DNA of 64,000 nt from Clostridia bacterium (GTDB lineage Bacteria > Bacillota > Clostridia > Oscillospirales > Acutalibacteraceae). The translations under genes were made by a program, and so were the position numbers. Every line of letters starts with the position of its first letter. Position 1 is the first letter of the stretch. Where the stretch lies: assembly GCA_024404145.1 (NCBI GenBank), contig JAKSQK010000001.1, positions 62,001 to 126,000 of the forward strand, in the 5' to 3' direction. Positions 25,537 to 34,284 of the stretch are shown here, in pieces. The notes beneath the pieces were generated by a model, which worked only from the letters and a program-made list of their open reading frames with translations, was not told where the DNA came from and did not search any database.

Positions 25537-26721
25537 ATGTCTAAAATGTTATTTACATCAGAGTCCGTAACCGAAGGTCATCCCGATAAAGTTTCAGACC
25601 AAATAAGCGATGCTATTCTCGATGCGATTATAGGCGAAGATAAAAATGCCAGAGTCGCCTGTGAAACATTTTGTACAACCGGCGTTATAACCGTAATGGG
25701 CGAAATTACAACCTCTTGCTATGCCGATATACCTCAAATTGTAAGAAATGTCCTTAACGATATAGGTTATAATAACCCTGATGCCGGATTTGACGGTAAT
25801 ACCTGCGCTGTTTTAACATCTATTGATAAACAGTCGCCGGATATTGCAATGGGCGTTGATAAAGGTCTTGAATATAAGGGCGGAGAAGAGGATAAGTATA
25901 ATCTTCACGGTGCCGGAGATCAGGGTATGATGTTCGGATATGCCTGTGATGAAACAGAAGAGTATATGCCTCTTACGATATCTCTTGCGCATAAAATGAG
26001 TGCAAAACTGACCGAAGTCAGAAAGTCGGGTGTTTTGCCGTATCTTTGCCCCGATGGCAAAACGCAGGTAACGGTTGAGTATAACGACGGTGTGCCTACC
26101 CGTGTTGATGCAGTTGTTGTATCAAGTCAGCATAAGGCAAGTGTTGAACTTGAAACTCTCAGAAAAGATATTCTCGAAAAGGTAATAAAACCCATTGTGC
26201 CGAGCAAGTTATTCGATGAAAAAACTAAAATTTATATAAACCCTACCGGCAGATTTGTTGTCGGCGGTCCGCAGGGAGATACTGGTCTTACGGGCAGAAA
26301 ATTAATCGTTGATACTTATGGCGGTGTTGCCCGTCATGGCGGCGGTGCATTTTCCGGTAAAGACCCGACAAAGGTAGACAGAAGCGCCGCTTATGCTGCA
26401 AGATATGTTGCGAAGAATATTGTTGCCGCAGGTATTGCAAAAAGATGCGAGGTTCAACTTGCTTATGCGATAGGCGTTGCCCGTCCCGTATCAGTAATGG
26501 TTCAAACATTCGGAACCGGAAAGGTTGACGATGAAAAAATCGCCAATGCCGTAAATAATGTTTTTGACCTTCGCCCCGCTGCAATAATTGATAAATTAAA
26601 TCTCCGCCGTCCGATTTATCGAAAGACCTCTAATTACGGTCATTTCGGCAGAAACGATGTTGATTTTACATGGGAAAAAACCGATAAAACCGAAGAACTC
26701 AAAAAGGAATTAGGATTATAA
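25537..26721 (+). CDS. metK: S-adenosylmethionine synthetase
   Basis: Makes SAM from methionine and ATP. At 394 residues it carries [20 protein letters not shown] (with the ATP-binding His), [30 protein letters not shown] and the phosphate loop [18 protein letters not shown]. Controlled by the SAM-I riboswitch just upstream. AAAGGAG precedes the ATG. The next gene begins at the base after its stop, so nfnA and nfnB likely share the SAM-responsive transcript. Confidence 0.97.
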   Translation: MSKMLFTSESVTEGHPDKVSDQISDAILDAIIGEDKNARVACETFCTTGVITVMGEITTSCYADIPQIVRNVLNDIGYNNPDAGFDGNTCAVLTSIDKQSPDIAMGVDKGLEYKGGEEDKYNLHGAGDQGMMFGYACDETEEYMPLTISLAHKMSAKLTEVRKSGVLPYLCPDGKTQVTVEYNDGVPTRVDAVVVSSQHKASVELETLRKDILEKVIKPIVPSKLFDEKTKIYINPTGRFVVGGPQGDTGLTGRKLIVDTYGGVARHGGGAFSGKDPTKVDRSAAYAARYVAKNIVAAGIAKRCEVQLAYAIGVARPVSVMVQTFGTGKVDDEKIANAVNNVFDLRPAAIIDKLNLRRPIYRKTSNYGHFGRNDVDFTWEKTDKTEELKKELGL

Positions 26722-27549
26722 ATGTATAAAATAACCGATAAAAAGCAATTAAACGGCAGTGTAACTTGTTTAACCTTTGATGCACCGCTTATTTCGAAAA
26801 AGGTTAAACCCGGTCAGTTTGTAATTATTCGAATTGACGAAGTAGGCGAAAGAATACCGCTTACCGTTTCAGATTTTGATGCTCAAAAGGGAACTTTGAC
26901 AGTCGTTGTTCAGGCAATAGGTTTTACAACAAAAAAACTAACAGCTCTTAATATCGGCGACGGCGTTTTAGACCTTGTAGGTCCGCTCGGACTTCCAACC
27001 GAGTTCGGAAATCCCAAAAGGGCCATTATAATAGGCGGCGGTGTTGGTTGCGCTATCGCATATCCACAGGCAAAATATCTTTATAATATGGGTGTTGATG
27101 TAACGGTTATAGCCGGATTCAGAAACCGAGATATTGTTATTTTGGAAGAAGAAATGAAAGCCGTTTCCAATTCATATTTTGTTACAACAGATGACGGAAC
27201 CTACGGCAGAAAAGGTCTTGTAACCGAGGTATTGAAGGAACTTCTCGAAAGCGGAAATTATGACCTCGTTATCGCCATCGGCCCCGTACCTATGATGAAA
27301 TTTGTATCCCTTACAACAAAACCTTTCGGTGTTAAAACGATAGTAAGTCTTAACCCGATTATGATTGACGGAACCGGAATGTGTGGCGGTTGTCGGGTAA
27401 ATGTTGGCGGCGAAACCAAGTTTGCCTGTGTTGACGGCCCCGATTTTGACGGCCATCTTGTAAATTTTGATGAACTTATCAGAAGAAACGGTTTTTATAA
27501 GGAAGAGGAATCGCATAAGTGCAGAATGGGGGAAGTTAACAATGGCTGA
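26722..27549 (+). CDS. NfnA-like FAD/NAD-binding ferredoxin-NADP reductase subunit
   Basis: A 275-residue sulfide dehydrogenase / NfnA-type subunit. In anaerobes it pairs with NfnB to bifurcate electrons between NADPH, NAD and ferredoxin. Seen are the flavin segment PGQFVIIRIDEVGERIPLTV, the nucleotide loop GGGVGCAIAYP, and the [2Fe-2S] cysteines in MCGGCRV and KFACVDGPDFDGH. It overlaps nfnB by eight bases, a strong sign of a complex. An alternative is a DHODH electron-transfer-like role, less likely given the partner. Confidence 0.85.
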   Translation: MYKITDKKQLNGSVTCLTFDAPLISKKVKPGQFVIIRIDEVGERIPLTVSDFDAQKGTLTVVVQAIGFTTKKLTALNIGDGVLDLVGPLGLPTEFGNPKRAIIIGGGVGCAIAYPQAKYLYNMGVDVTVIAGFRNRDIVILEEEMKAVSNSYFVTTDDGTYGRKGLVTEVLKELLESGNYDLVIAIGPVPMMKFVSLTTKPFGVKTIVSLNPIMIDGTGMCGGCRVNVGGETKFACVDGPDFDGHLVNFDELIRRNGFYKEEESHKCRMGEVNNG

Positions 27550-28933
27550 TATGTCGCCGACTAAAACCCCTATGCCAACGCTTAACCCAACCGAAAGAAA
27601 TAAAAATTTCGAGGAAGTATGCATAGGTTATAGCCCTGAAATGGCGGTTGCCGAGGCAAACCGATGCCTTAACTGTAAGAATAAACCCTGCGTTAGCGGG
27701 TGCCCTGTTAATGTTCAGATACCTGAATTTATCGAAAAGGTTAAGGAAGGCGATTTTTTAAGCGCCTATGAAATAATAAAGAAGACCAATGCTCTTCCTG
27801 CCGTTTGTGGCCGTGTTTGTCCTCAGGAATCGCAATGCGAAGGCAAATGCGTTCGTGGTATAAAGGGAGAAAGTGTTGCGATAGGCAGACTTGAACGCTT
27901 TGTTGCCGATTATTTTATTGCAAACGGGATAGAGAAAAACCCCGATATAAAGAAAAACGGAAAAAAAGTTGCCGTTATCGGCGCCGGTCCTTCGGGACTG
28001 ACCTGCGCGGGAGACCTTGCAAAACTCGGTTACGATGTAACGGTTTTCGAGGCATTTCACTCTGCCGGAGGAGTACTTATGTACGGTATCCCCGAGTTCA
28101 GACTCCCGAAAGATATAGTTAAAAAGGAAATAGAAAATCTCGAAAATTTAGGTGTTAAAATTATGACCGATATGGTTATCGGAAAAATTTTAACCGTTGA
28201 TGAGATAATGGATATGGGATTTGAAGCCGTATTTATCGGCTCGGGCGCTGGTCTTCCGATGTTTATGGGCATCGAAGGGGAAGGAAGCGTTGGTGTTTAT
28301 TCTGCTAATGAATTCTTAACGAGAATTAACCTTATGAAGGCATATAAGCAAGAGTATGATACACCTATAAAACATTCAAAATCCGTTGCGGTTGTCGGCG
28401 GCGGAAATGTTGCAATGGATGCGGCAAGATGCGCAAAGCGCCTTAACGCCGAGCATGTTTATATTATTTACCGCCGTGGCGAAGAGGAAATGCCGGCGAG
28501 AAAAGAAGAAATAGAACATGCAAAGGAAGAGGAAATTGAGTTCAAACTCCTTTGTAACCCCGTAAGAGTAATCGCCGATGAAAACGGAAAGGTAAAGGCA
28601 ATAGAATGCGTAAGAATGGAACTCGGAGAACCCGATGCATCAGGAAGAAGAAGACCCGTAGCCATCAAAGACAGCGAATTCATAATTGATGTTGATGCCG
28701 TAATAATGGCGCTCGGAACAACTCCTAATCCGCTTATTCGTTCAACAACCGAAGGCATACAAACAAATAAACGAGGTTGTCTTATCTGCGATGAAAATTT
28801 GAAAACAACAAAGGATAAAGTATATGCAGGTGGCGATGCGGTAACGGGCGCCGCAACGGTAATACTTGCAATGGGCGCCGGTAAAAATGCCGCAAAATCC
28901 ATCGACGAAATGCTTAAAAATAATTCTAAATAA
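27542..28933 (+). CDS. NfnB-like / NADPH-dependent glutamate synthase small-type subunit
   Basis: A 463-residue flavoprotein homologous to the glutamate synthase small subunit (gltD/gltA annotations). An N-terminal cluster domain binds [4Fe-4S] (CLNCKNKPCVSGCPV, VCGRVCPQESQCEGKCV), then two Rossmann regions: IGAGPSGLTCAGDLA (FAD) and VVGGGNVAMDAARCA (NADPH). With NfnA it likely forms the bifurcating transhydrogenase; no large glutamate synthase subunit is in the window. ATG at 27542 with GGGGGAAG upstream; an earlier in-frame start would lie deep in nfnA. Confidence 0.85.
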   Translation: MADMSPTKTPMPTLNPTERNKNFEEVCIGYSPEMAVAEANRCLNCKNKPCVSGCPVNVQIPEFIEKVKEGDFLSAYEIIKKTNALPAVCGRVCPQESQCEGKCVRGIKGESVAIGRLERFVADYFIANGIEKNPDIKKNGKKVAVIGAGPSGLTCAGDLAKLGYDVTVFEAFHSAGGVLMYGIPEFRLPKDIVKKEIENLENLGVKIMTDMVIGKILTVDEIMDMGFEAVFIGSGAGLPMFMGIEGEGSVGVYSANEFLTRINLMKAYKQEYDTPIKHSKSVAVVGGGNVAMDAARCAKRLNAEHVYIIYRRGEEEMPARKEEIEHAKEEEIEFKLLCNPVRVIADENGKVKAIECVRMELGEPDASGRRRPVAIKDSEFIIDVDAVIMALGTTPNPLIRSTTEGIQTNKRGCLICDENLKTTKDKVYAGGDAVTGAATVILAMGAGKNAAKSIDEMLKNNSK

Positions 28934-28942
28934 GTTTAGGTT

Positions 28943-28979
28943 AAAAGGACGGGAAAATTAAATTCCCCGTCCTTTTTTT
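28943..28979 (+). terminator. intrinsic terminator after nfnB
   Basis: Stem AAAGGACGGG/CCCGTCCTTT extended by AA/TT beyond one mismatch, followed by seven T. Confidence 0.85.
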
Positions 28980-28984
28980 GCCTT

Positions 28985-29287
28985 AAAAAATTCTCTTTTT
29001 TCAACAAAAATTATAGCGAAAAATCATTTATTTGCACATAATTTTTTTTGAATTTAGTTTACATAATTTTATTATTCATAGCTTTTTTGCATAAATTGTT
29101 TTTACACTTATTAACACAGTTATCCACCGCTTTTTTGTCGAAAAATGGCAAAATAAAGCAATTTCGTATCAAATCTTGTTAAATATACGGTTGATAATGT
29201 TGATAACTTTAATATGCATATAGTTTACATAATACCAAAAAATGCATATAAAAAAAGTTTAATTGTAACAAAATTGTAACTTGATTT
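28985..29287. other. non-coding AT-rich region with DnaA-box-like motifs and short repeats
   Basis: No credible gene lies between nfnB and the convergent small genes. It contains TTATCCACC (29120-29128), TTATTAACA (29108-29116), and on the other strand TTATCAACC (29189-29197) and TTATCAACA (29198-29206), all near the DnaA box TTATCCACA. Pairs of AGTTTACATAA (29056, 29222), ATGCATAT (29214, 29242) and TTGTAAC, and a TGTCGAA Spo0A-type word at 29136, are also present. Function unknown; listed as structure that is visible, not as an origin. Confidence 0.45.
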
Positions 29288-29557
29288 TCAAAGAAGTATG
29301 TAAAGAAGGGCAATAAGCAGGAGTTTATCGCTTTTTTCACAAAATAAAATCAAAACAAGCCCCAAGATAAGAGCGGTATCTTTATCGGATTTAAGTTTTT
29401 CGAGGAAAGGGATATTTAACCCTTCTAAACTAATTGGAAAATCAAATGCGCCGATATTTTTCGGTTTTTTTTCATTTTTTGCATTTGAGTTTTCCGCCAT
29501 TTTTTTCATTCTTTCAACGGCATTTTGCTGTCTGATAATAAATTCCTGCTCGGTCAA
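29288..29557 (-). CDS. uncharacterised small protein with hydrophobic C-terminus
   Basis: An 89-residue protein: a charged N-terminal helix (QQNAVERMKKMAE), a middle with DFPISLEGLNIPFLEKL, and a hydrophobic C-terminal hairpin (about residues 60-89) rich in L and I that ends LLLIALLYILL. This end resembles short membrane-associated proteins of unknown role in spore-forming Clostridia, from memory. Third gene of a minus-strand set, 11 bases after its neighbour. No function is assigned. Confidence 0.6.
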   Translation of the reverse strand: MTEQEFIIRQQNAVERMKKMAENSNAKNEKKPKNIGAFDFPISLEGLNIPFLEKLKSDKDTALILGLVLILFCEKSDKLLLIALLYILL

Positions 29558-29568
29558 TTATCTCACCC

Positions 29569-29898
29569 TCAAAAAATGTTCAATATACCGCTTTCTTTAA
29601 GAAGCGGAAGAACTTCAATAAGTCGCAACAGCTTAATGGCAACATCAACCTTATCCTGCTTTTCGGGCGAAAGATTAGGTTTAAGCGCCACAAGAAGCGC
29701 CGTTCTCTTGTCGTCTTTACCTGTTTTAAGTTTCCCCAAGATATTCATAACGGAACTTATTTCTTTCGGCGATAAACCGAAATCATCATTGTCGGTCGTT
29801 TCGTTCCCTGCCAAGAGATTTTCGGCAAGACTTCTGACCTTATTCATACTTTCCTCGTCGCTTAAAATTTCGGATAGTTTTTGGCTTAAATCATCCAT
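29569..29898 (-). CDS. uncharacterised small helical protein
   Basis: A 109-residue, mostly helical, acidic protein. Its N-terminal MDDLSQKLSEILSDEESM and C-terminal TALLVALKPNLSPEKQDKV followed by IKLLRLIEVLPLLK look like a conserved family in Clostridia, but I know no function. No membrane segment, cofactor site or catalytic motif is visible. Its start overlaps the previous gene by eight bases, so the pair is coupled. A reasonable guess is a small complex with its neighbours. Confidence 0.6.
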   Translation of the reverse strand: MDDLSQKLSEILSDEESMNKVRSLAENLLAGNETTDNDDFGLSPKEISSVMNILGKLKTGKDDKRTALLVALKPNLSPEKQDKVDVAIKLLRLIEVLPLLKESGILNIF

Positions 29899-30130
29899 TA
29901 TTGTTTCCGCCTAATAATTTGAGTAATTTTTGAGCCGCATCGCCCGATAAAACCTGCCTTAATTTATCTTTGTTCGAAAGGGCTTCGTTAACCTTTTTTC
30001 TGTCCTCGGCGGAAAGGGAACTGAAAAGGGAAGAAGTATCGCCTTTTTGCGCTTTCAAAATATCTTCTCGGCTTATTTTTCCGCCCCCTAAGTTAAGCGC
30101 ATTATCTAAAAAGTTTTTATTGTTTTTCAT
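29891..30130 (-). CDS. uncharacterised small polar protein
   Basis: A 79-residue polar protein, first of the three-gene set. It has KISREDILKAQKGDTSSL and LSAEDRKKVNEALSNKDKL followed by LSGDAAQKLLKLLGGNNNG, that is, repeated short amphipathic helices each opened by S/D. The start has AGGGGGAAAA upstream. No homologue with known role is recognised. The helix-opening pattern (LS.eD..k) recurs in the next gene, so the proteins may share a fold or interact. Confidence 0.55.
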   Translation of the reverse strand: MKNNKNFLDNALNLGGGKISREDILKAQKGDTSSLFSSLSAEDRKKVNEALSNKDKLRQVLSGDAAQKLLKLLGGNNNG

Positions 30131-30186
30131 TATTTTTCCCCCTATAATATCTATATGTAAAATATTATGACGAAAGAGGCAACCTT

Positions 30187-30663
30187 ATGCGACTACTTGT
30201 GATATCCGATTCTCATAAAAGAAGCAGTATTGTTGACAGAATAATAAGAAAAGAAGAAAATGCAAAGCATATTTTCTTTTTAGGCGATATAGTCGGCGAC
30301 ATAGAAGATTTGGTTTATGAATATACCGACAGAAATTTTTATATAGTTGCCGGTAACTGCGATTATTTTTCGGATATTAAAGCGTTTGATTTTGCCGAAA
30401 TTTCAGGAAAAAAGATACTGTTTTCCCACGGTCATACATTCGGAGTTAAAAGCGGAAATACAGGCACTCTCAAAAAAATTGCGAAGGAAAACGGTTGCGA
30501 TATTGCTCTTTACGGTCATACGCATATTGCTAATATAGAGTATGACGACGGGCTTTATCTTGTTAATCCCGGCTCTTGCAGTCATTCGAGGGAGGGTGCC
30601 GAAAGTTATGCTGTTATAGATATTTTGCCAAGCGGAATTTTACCGCAAATAATTAAAATTTAA
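30187..30663 (+). CDS. YfcE/MJ0936-type metallophosphodiesterase
   Basis: A 158-residue calcineurin-like phosphoesterase. The metal ligands are visible: SDSHKRSS (Asp, His), FFLGDIVGD (Asp), VAGNCDY (Asn, Asp), SHGHTFG (His) and LYGHTHI (His pair). YfcE acts on phosphodiesters in vitro, but the cellular substrate is unknown. Divergent from the three small genes; the 56-base gap contains TATAAT-like words for both directions. The gene is alone, ending 127 bases before the next. Confidence 0.88.
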   Translation: MRLLVISDSHKRSSIVDRIIRKEENAKHIFFLGDIVGDIEDLVYEYTDRNFYIVAGNCDYFSDIKAFDFAEISGKKILFSHGHTFGVKSGNTGTLKKIAKENGCDIALYGHTHIANIEYDDGLYLVNPGSCSHSREGAESYAVIDILPSGILPQIIKI

Positions 30664-30708
30664 TAAGTTTTTAAGGATTATCTTTACATTTTTGGATTAT
30701 GCTTCAAG

Positions 30709-30737
30709 TTGACAAAATATGTCGAAACATATATAAT
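30709..30737 (+). promoter_or_regulatory. SigA promoter with possible Spo0A box, for the dockerin gene
   Basis: TTGACA at 30709-30714 and TATAAT at 30732-30737, 17-base spacer. Inside the spacer lies TGTCGAA (30720-30726), the core of the Spo0A box; binding there would block RNA polymerase. The box is seen; repression is inferred. Confidence 0.65.
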
Positions 30738-30790
30738 AATGTTGATTATAATATATTATAATATTCATTTTGTTTCAGGTGATTAAGAGA

Positions 30791-32278
30791 ATGAAAAAGT
30801 TTTTGTCGATTATTTTAACGGTGTTAATAATTGTATCGACCTGTTTTTGTATGTCTGTCGGAGCGCTTAGCGTTGTTGCAACGGGTAAAACGATTTCCGA
30901 GACAAAAATGTATTCAAACGCAGGAACTGTCGGTCATCAGTTAAAGGGCGAAAAAACCGAAATAATTGCGACAATACCTGCCAATACCAAAGTCGATATT
31001 TACAGCAGTAAAGATGATGCCGACGGCGATAGATGGTATTATGTTAAAACTTCGAACGGAAAAGTAGGTTATATTGTAGGAACAAAGATATTAAGAGATT
31101 CTACAAGACTTTTTGATGCTGATTTTGATAAAAACCTTAAAAATTTCCCGAAGGAGTATCAGGCATCGCTTAAAGCATTGCATAAAGAATTTCCAAACTG
31201 GCGGTTCTATGCCGAGCCGACCGGCTCAACCTTTGAAGAGGCGCTTGATGCCGAATACCGTCCTAAAGAAAAAACCCCGCTTAAATTAGTTGAACTTACA
31301 TATATGGGCGAAGAATGGCGAGACGAAAGGGCAAAAATCGTAACCAAAGACGCTAAGGGCAACGAAATTGTAAGCTGGGCAAACGGAGAGGGCGTAAAAG
31401 TAGACGGGAAAGTTCGCTGGACCTATGCGAGTAGGTATGCCATTTCCTATTTTATGAACCCGACGAACTTTTTGAATTCAAAAGATATTTTTATGTTTTT
31501 AACGCTTTCGTATAATGAAAAAACCCAGACAAAAGATATCGTTAAATCGGTTGTAAAGAATACTTTTCTTGATACACCCGAATACATAGATATTATAATG
31601 AAAGCCGCCAAGGAATCGGGGCTAAGCCCTATTGCCATAGCATCGCTTATAATTATTGAGCAGGGAACAAGCGGCAGTTCTCAAATGATTTCGGGAACGG
31701 TTGAGAATTATAAGGGGTATTATAACTTCTTTAATATCGGCGCCTCTGATTCAAACCCCATAATCAACGGACTTAAAGAAGCGAAAAAAAAGGGTTGGAA
31801 TTCAAAGGAAAAGGCAATAATAGGCGGAGCAAAGGATTGCCAAAACGGTTATATTTCAGTCGGTCAGGACACATACTATTATATGGACTATAATGTTGTG
31901 ATTAAAAACTATTCAAAGCAGTATGCAACCGCTATCTACGATGCCTATAACAAGGGCAGAAAAATGGCGGCGGGTTGTACCGCAAACAAAAGTTCAACCC
32001 TCGATTTCGTAATACCCGTTTTTTCTTCCGAAATACCCGAAATTTCGAAGCCGACACCGGCTCCGAAAGTAATAAAATACGGCGATGTTAATAAGGATAA
32101 CAGTATTGATATAATCGATGCTGCAATGATAAGAAAACATATTCTTAAAATATCAAAGCTAACGGTAAGTAAAAATCCGGAAGCGGATATAAATAAGGAC
32201 GGCACAATAGATGTTATTGATGCCGCAAAAATGCGAAAACATTTGCTTAAAATTGAAATTATCGGAGGCAATAAATGA
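30791..32278 (+). CDS. secreted SH3b-glucosaminidase-like hydrolase with C-terminal dockerin
   Basis: A 495-residue secreted protein. Order: signal peptide (1-27), an SH3-type wall-binding domain (about 35-115, ending GYIVGTKIL), a glucosaminidase-like lysozyme domain (about 130-400, SGLSPIAIASLIIIEQG with a likely catalytic Glu, YYNFFNIG), and a type I dockerin (about 435-490). The dockerin has two Ca-binding repeats, DVNKDNSIDIIDAAMIRKH and DINKDGTIDVIDAAKMRKH. It should cut peptidoglycan glycans and dock to a cohesin; the next gene, overlapping as ATGA, codes one. ATG at 30791 with AGGTGAT upstream; an earlier TTG is rejected. Confidence 0.8.
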   Translation: MKKFLSIILTVLIIVSTCFCMSVGALSVVATGKTISETKMYSNAGTVGHQLKGEKTEIIATIPANTKVDIYSSKDDADGDRWYYVKTSNGKVGYIVGTKILRDSTRLFDADFDKNLKNFPKEYQASLKALHKEFPNWRFYAEPTGSTFEEALDAEYRPKEKTPLKLVELTYMGEEWRDERAKIVTKDAKGNEIVSWANGEGVKVDGKVRWTYASRYAISYFMNPTNFLNSKDIFMFLTLSYNEKTQTKDIVKSVVKNTFLDTPEYIDIIMKAAKESGLSPIAIASLIIIEQGTSGSSQMISGTVENYKGYYNFFNIGASDSNPIINGLKEAKKKGWNSKEKAIIGGAKDCQNGYISVGQDTYYYMDYNVVIKNYSKQYATAIYDAYNKGRKMAAGCTANKSSTLDFVIPVFSSEIPEISKPTPAPKVIKYGDVNKDNSIDIIDAAMIRKHILKISKLTVSKNPEADINKDGTIDVIDAAKMRKHLLKIEIIGGNK

Positions 32279-33681
32279 AAAAATCAATTTGTGTTATAAT
32301 AGCGGTTTTGATGCTTTTGCCGATATTATCGGTAACGGCTTTTGCCGATTCGGCAAGTATAACGGTAAGTGCGCTTAATGTTACATTGGGAAATACCGTT
32401 ACGGTCAATGTTAACTATTCTTCATCGTTATCGCTTTATTCTTCGACCGGAAGTTTAACCTTCAATTCTTCGGTACTTAAATATGTTTCGGGCGGTTCTT
32501 CCGTTTCGGGCTCAACGGTTTATCTTTATAAAGACCATAACGGAGAACGGAAAACAAGCTATACCGTTACATTTAAGGCGATTGACGAGGGAACGAGTTC
32601 GCTCAGCGCCTATGTTGAGGGCTCGGACGGCTCAAAAAAAGGAAAAGCGAGTGCCAGTAGGGTAATTACCGTTTCAAGACCTGCTCCGTCTTCCAATGCA
32701 AATCTATCATATTTGAGCATAAAGGGTGCTTCCATCAGTCCGTCATTTTCGCCCTATGTTACAACATATTCCGCATCGGTCGCAAACGATATAGATACCA
32801 TTTCGATAAGTGCCTCGGTTGCAAACGGCAAGGCAACTCTTATGGGAATAGGCGATAAACATCTTGATGAGGGCAATAACAGTTTTACAATAACCGTTAC
32901 GGCGGCTTCGGGCGCAAAAAAGAGTTATACATTAAATGTAAGACGGCGTCTTGTAGGTGAATTTACCGAAGCGGAAAAACTTACTGTTTCGGTTAACGGC
33001 GAAACAAAACATATAGTCAAGAATATCTCGAAAATGACAGAAATATCAGGTTTTACCAAAACCGAAACAACATATAAAGATATAAATGTCGGCGTTTTGT
33101 CAGATGTCGGCAACAAATATTTTATCTATTATCTAACCGATGCCGACGGCAAAAATCCCGAACTTTATGTTAAAAACGATAACGACGAATTTTCAAAACT
33201 CCCCTATATAAAAAAGGGCAAAAAGATTTATATTGTCGAAAATGCAGATGATATTTCCGAAATAAAGGAAGGATATTGCCAAAAAACATTTCCGTTTGAA
33301 AATAACGAGTTTTCGGCTTTCGGATTTAACGACCCTTCAATGAACGATTTTTATATTTTAAGTCTTTTTGATGGCGAAAAAAGTGAATATTTTACCTATG
33401 ACAGCATAAATAAAACCCTTCAAAGGTTTCCGCTTATTTCGTCTTTTGCCGACCCCGAAACCGAAACAGAGGAAACAGAAATTGTTTCTACTGATATTTT
33501 GGGTAGGGTTAAAAATTTTGTAATTTCTATGTCAATGTTGGAAAAGATATTATCAGTTTGGGCGGTTTTATCTATTATCGGAATTATAGTTTTAACCATT
33601 TTAGCTGCTAAAAAACCGAGAAAATCATTCGATTTTGATTTTGATGACGATACAGCCGATTTTGATGATTATTTGAGATGA
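32275..33681 (+). CDS. membrane-anchored cohesin-like / cadherin-like domain protein
   Basis: A 468-residue surface protein. Order: signal peptide (1-24), cohesin-like beta sandwich (about 27-135, GNTVTVNVNYSSSLSLYSS and GSLTFNSSVLKYVSGG), a cadherin-like domain of the PF12733 type (about 141-225, LSIKGASISPSFSPYVTTYSA, ending SYTLNV), an uncharacterised region, a membrane helix (about 425-447) and a short acidic cytoplasmic tail rich in Asp. It can hold dockerin proteins at the membrane. Coupled (ATGA) to a dockerin-bearing gene, so a partner pair is likely. Cohesin identity is by pattern, not by search. Confidence 0.7.
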   Translation: MKKSICVIIAVLMLLPILSVTAFADSASITVSALNVTLGNTVTVNVNYSSSLSLYSSTGSLTFNSSVLKYVSGGSSVSGSTVYLYKDHNGERKTSYTVTFKAIDEGTSSLSAYVEGSDGSKKGKASASRVITVSRPAPSSNANLSYLSIKGASISPSFSPYVTTYSASVANDIDTISISASVANGKATLMGIGDKHLDEGNNSFTITVTAASGAKKSYTLNVRRRLVGEFTEAEKLTVSVNGETKHIVKNISKMTEISGFTKTETTYKDINVGVLSDVGNKYFIYYLTDADGKNPELYVKNDNDEFSKLPYIKKGKKIYIVENADDISEIKEGYCQKTFPFENNEFSAFGFNDPSMNDFYILSLFDGEKSEYFTYDSINKTLQRFPLISSFADPETETEETEIVSTDILGRVKNFVISMSMLEKILSVWAVLSIIGIIVLTILAAKKPRKSFDFDFDDDTADFDDYLR

Positions 33682-33699
33682 AATTTGGAAGTACGCAAG

Positions 33700-34284
33700 A
33701 TGGATAAAAAAAGGAATTTGCTTTTAGAGTTGTTTTTTACTTTTCTGAAAATCGGGGCTTTTACATTCGGCGGCGGTTATGCTATGATAGCGCTGTTTCA
33801 AAACGATTTAGTTTCAAAAAAGAAATGGATAAGTGAAGACGAATTTTTGGAAATAATCGCTATTGCCGAGTCAACACCCGGTCCTATCGCCATAAACAGT
33901 GCAACCTATATCGGCTATAAAATGGCAGGTTTTTGGGGCTCCTTTTTTTCAACTCTTGCCATCTGTATTCCTTCTTTTACGGTTGTCTTTGCAATTTCGT
34001 TATTTTTCGATAAATTCCTTAAATTTACGCTTGTTGCCTATGCTTTTAAGGGCATACAAATTTGCGTTGTTTATCTTATTTTTTCTGCCGGTATAAAGAT
34101 GTTTAAGAACATAAAAAACGGCTGGTTTAATAGGTTGCTTTTTTGCTTTGTTTTAGTAATTTTTGTTTCATTTTCATTGTTCGCCGTTAAGTTTTCAACT
34201 ATTTATTATATTATTATTTGCGGTGGAATCGGCATTTTCGCCTATGCGCTCAAACTTTTTGCGAAAGGCGGAAATAAAAAATGA
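33700..34284 (+). CDS. chromate transporter-family protein, first half
   Basis: A 194-residue CHR-domain membrane protein with about six helices. The family signature is clear: GAFTFGGGYAMIALFQ, then AIAESTPGPIAINSATYIGY. Split CHR proteins, one domain per gene, form a heterodimer. The name comes from chromate efflux; the natural role in gut anaerobes is unclear. Start ATG at 33700 has GGAAG upstream; an earlier TTG at 33685 overlaps that site. It overlaps its partner by four bases (ATGA). Confidence 0.85.
   Translation: MDKKRNLLLELFFTFLKIGAFTFGGGYAMIALFQNDLVSKKKWISEDEFLEIIAIAESTPGPIAINSATYIGYKMAGFWGSFFSTLAICIPSFTVVFAISLFFDKFLKFTLVAYAFKGIQICVVYLIFSAGIKMFKNIKNGWFNRLLFCFVLVIFVSFSLFAVKFSTIYYIIICGGIGIFAYALKLFAKGGNKK

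Noticed and set aside
28985-29287. Chromosome origin or dif site
   Set aside because: No dnaA/dnaN nearby and gene direction does not change here. The AGTTTACATAA half-sites resemble one arm of dif but the second arm does not match.
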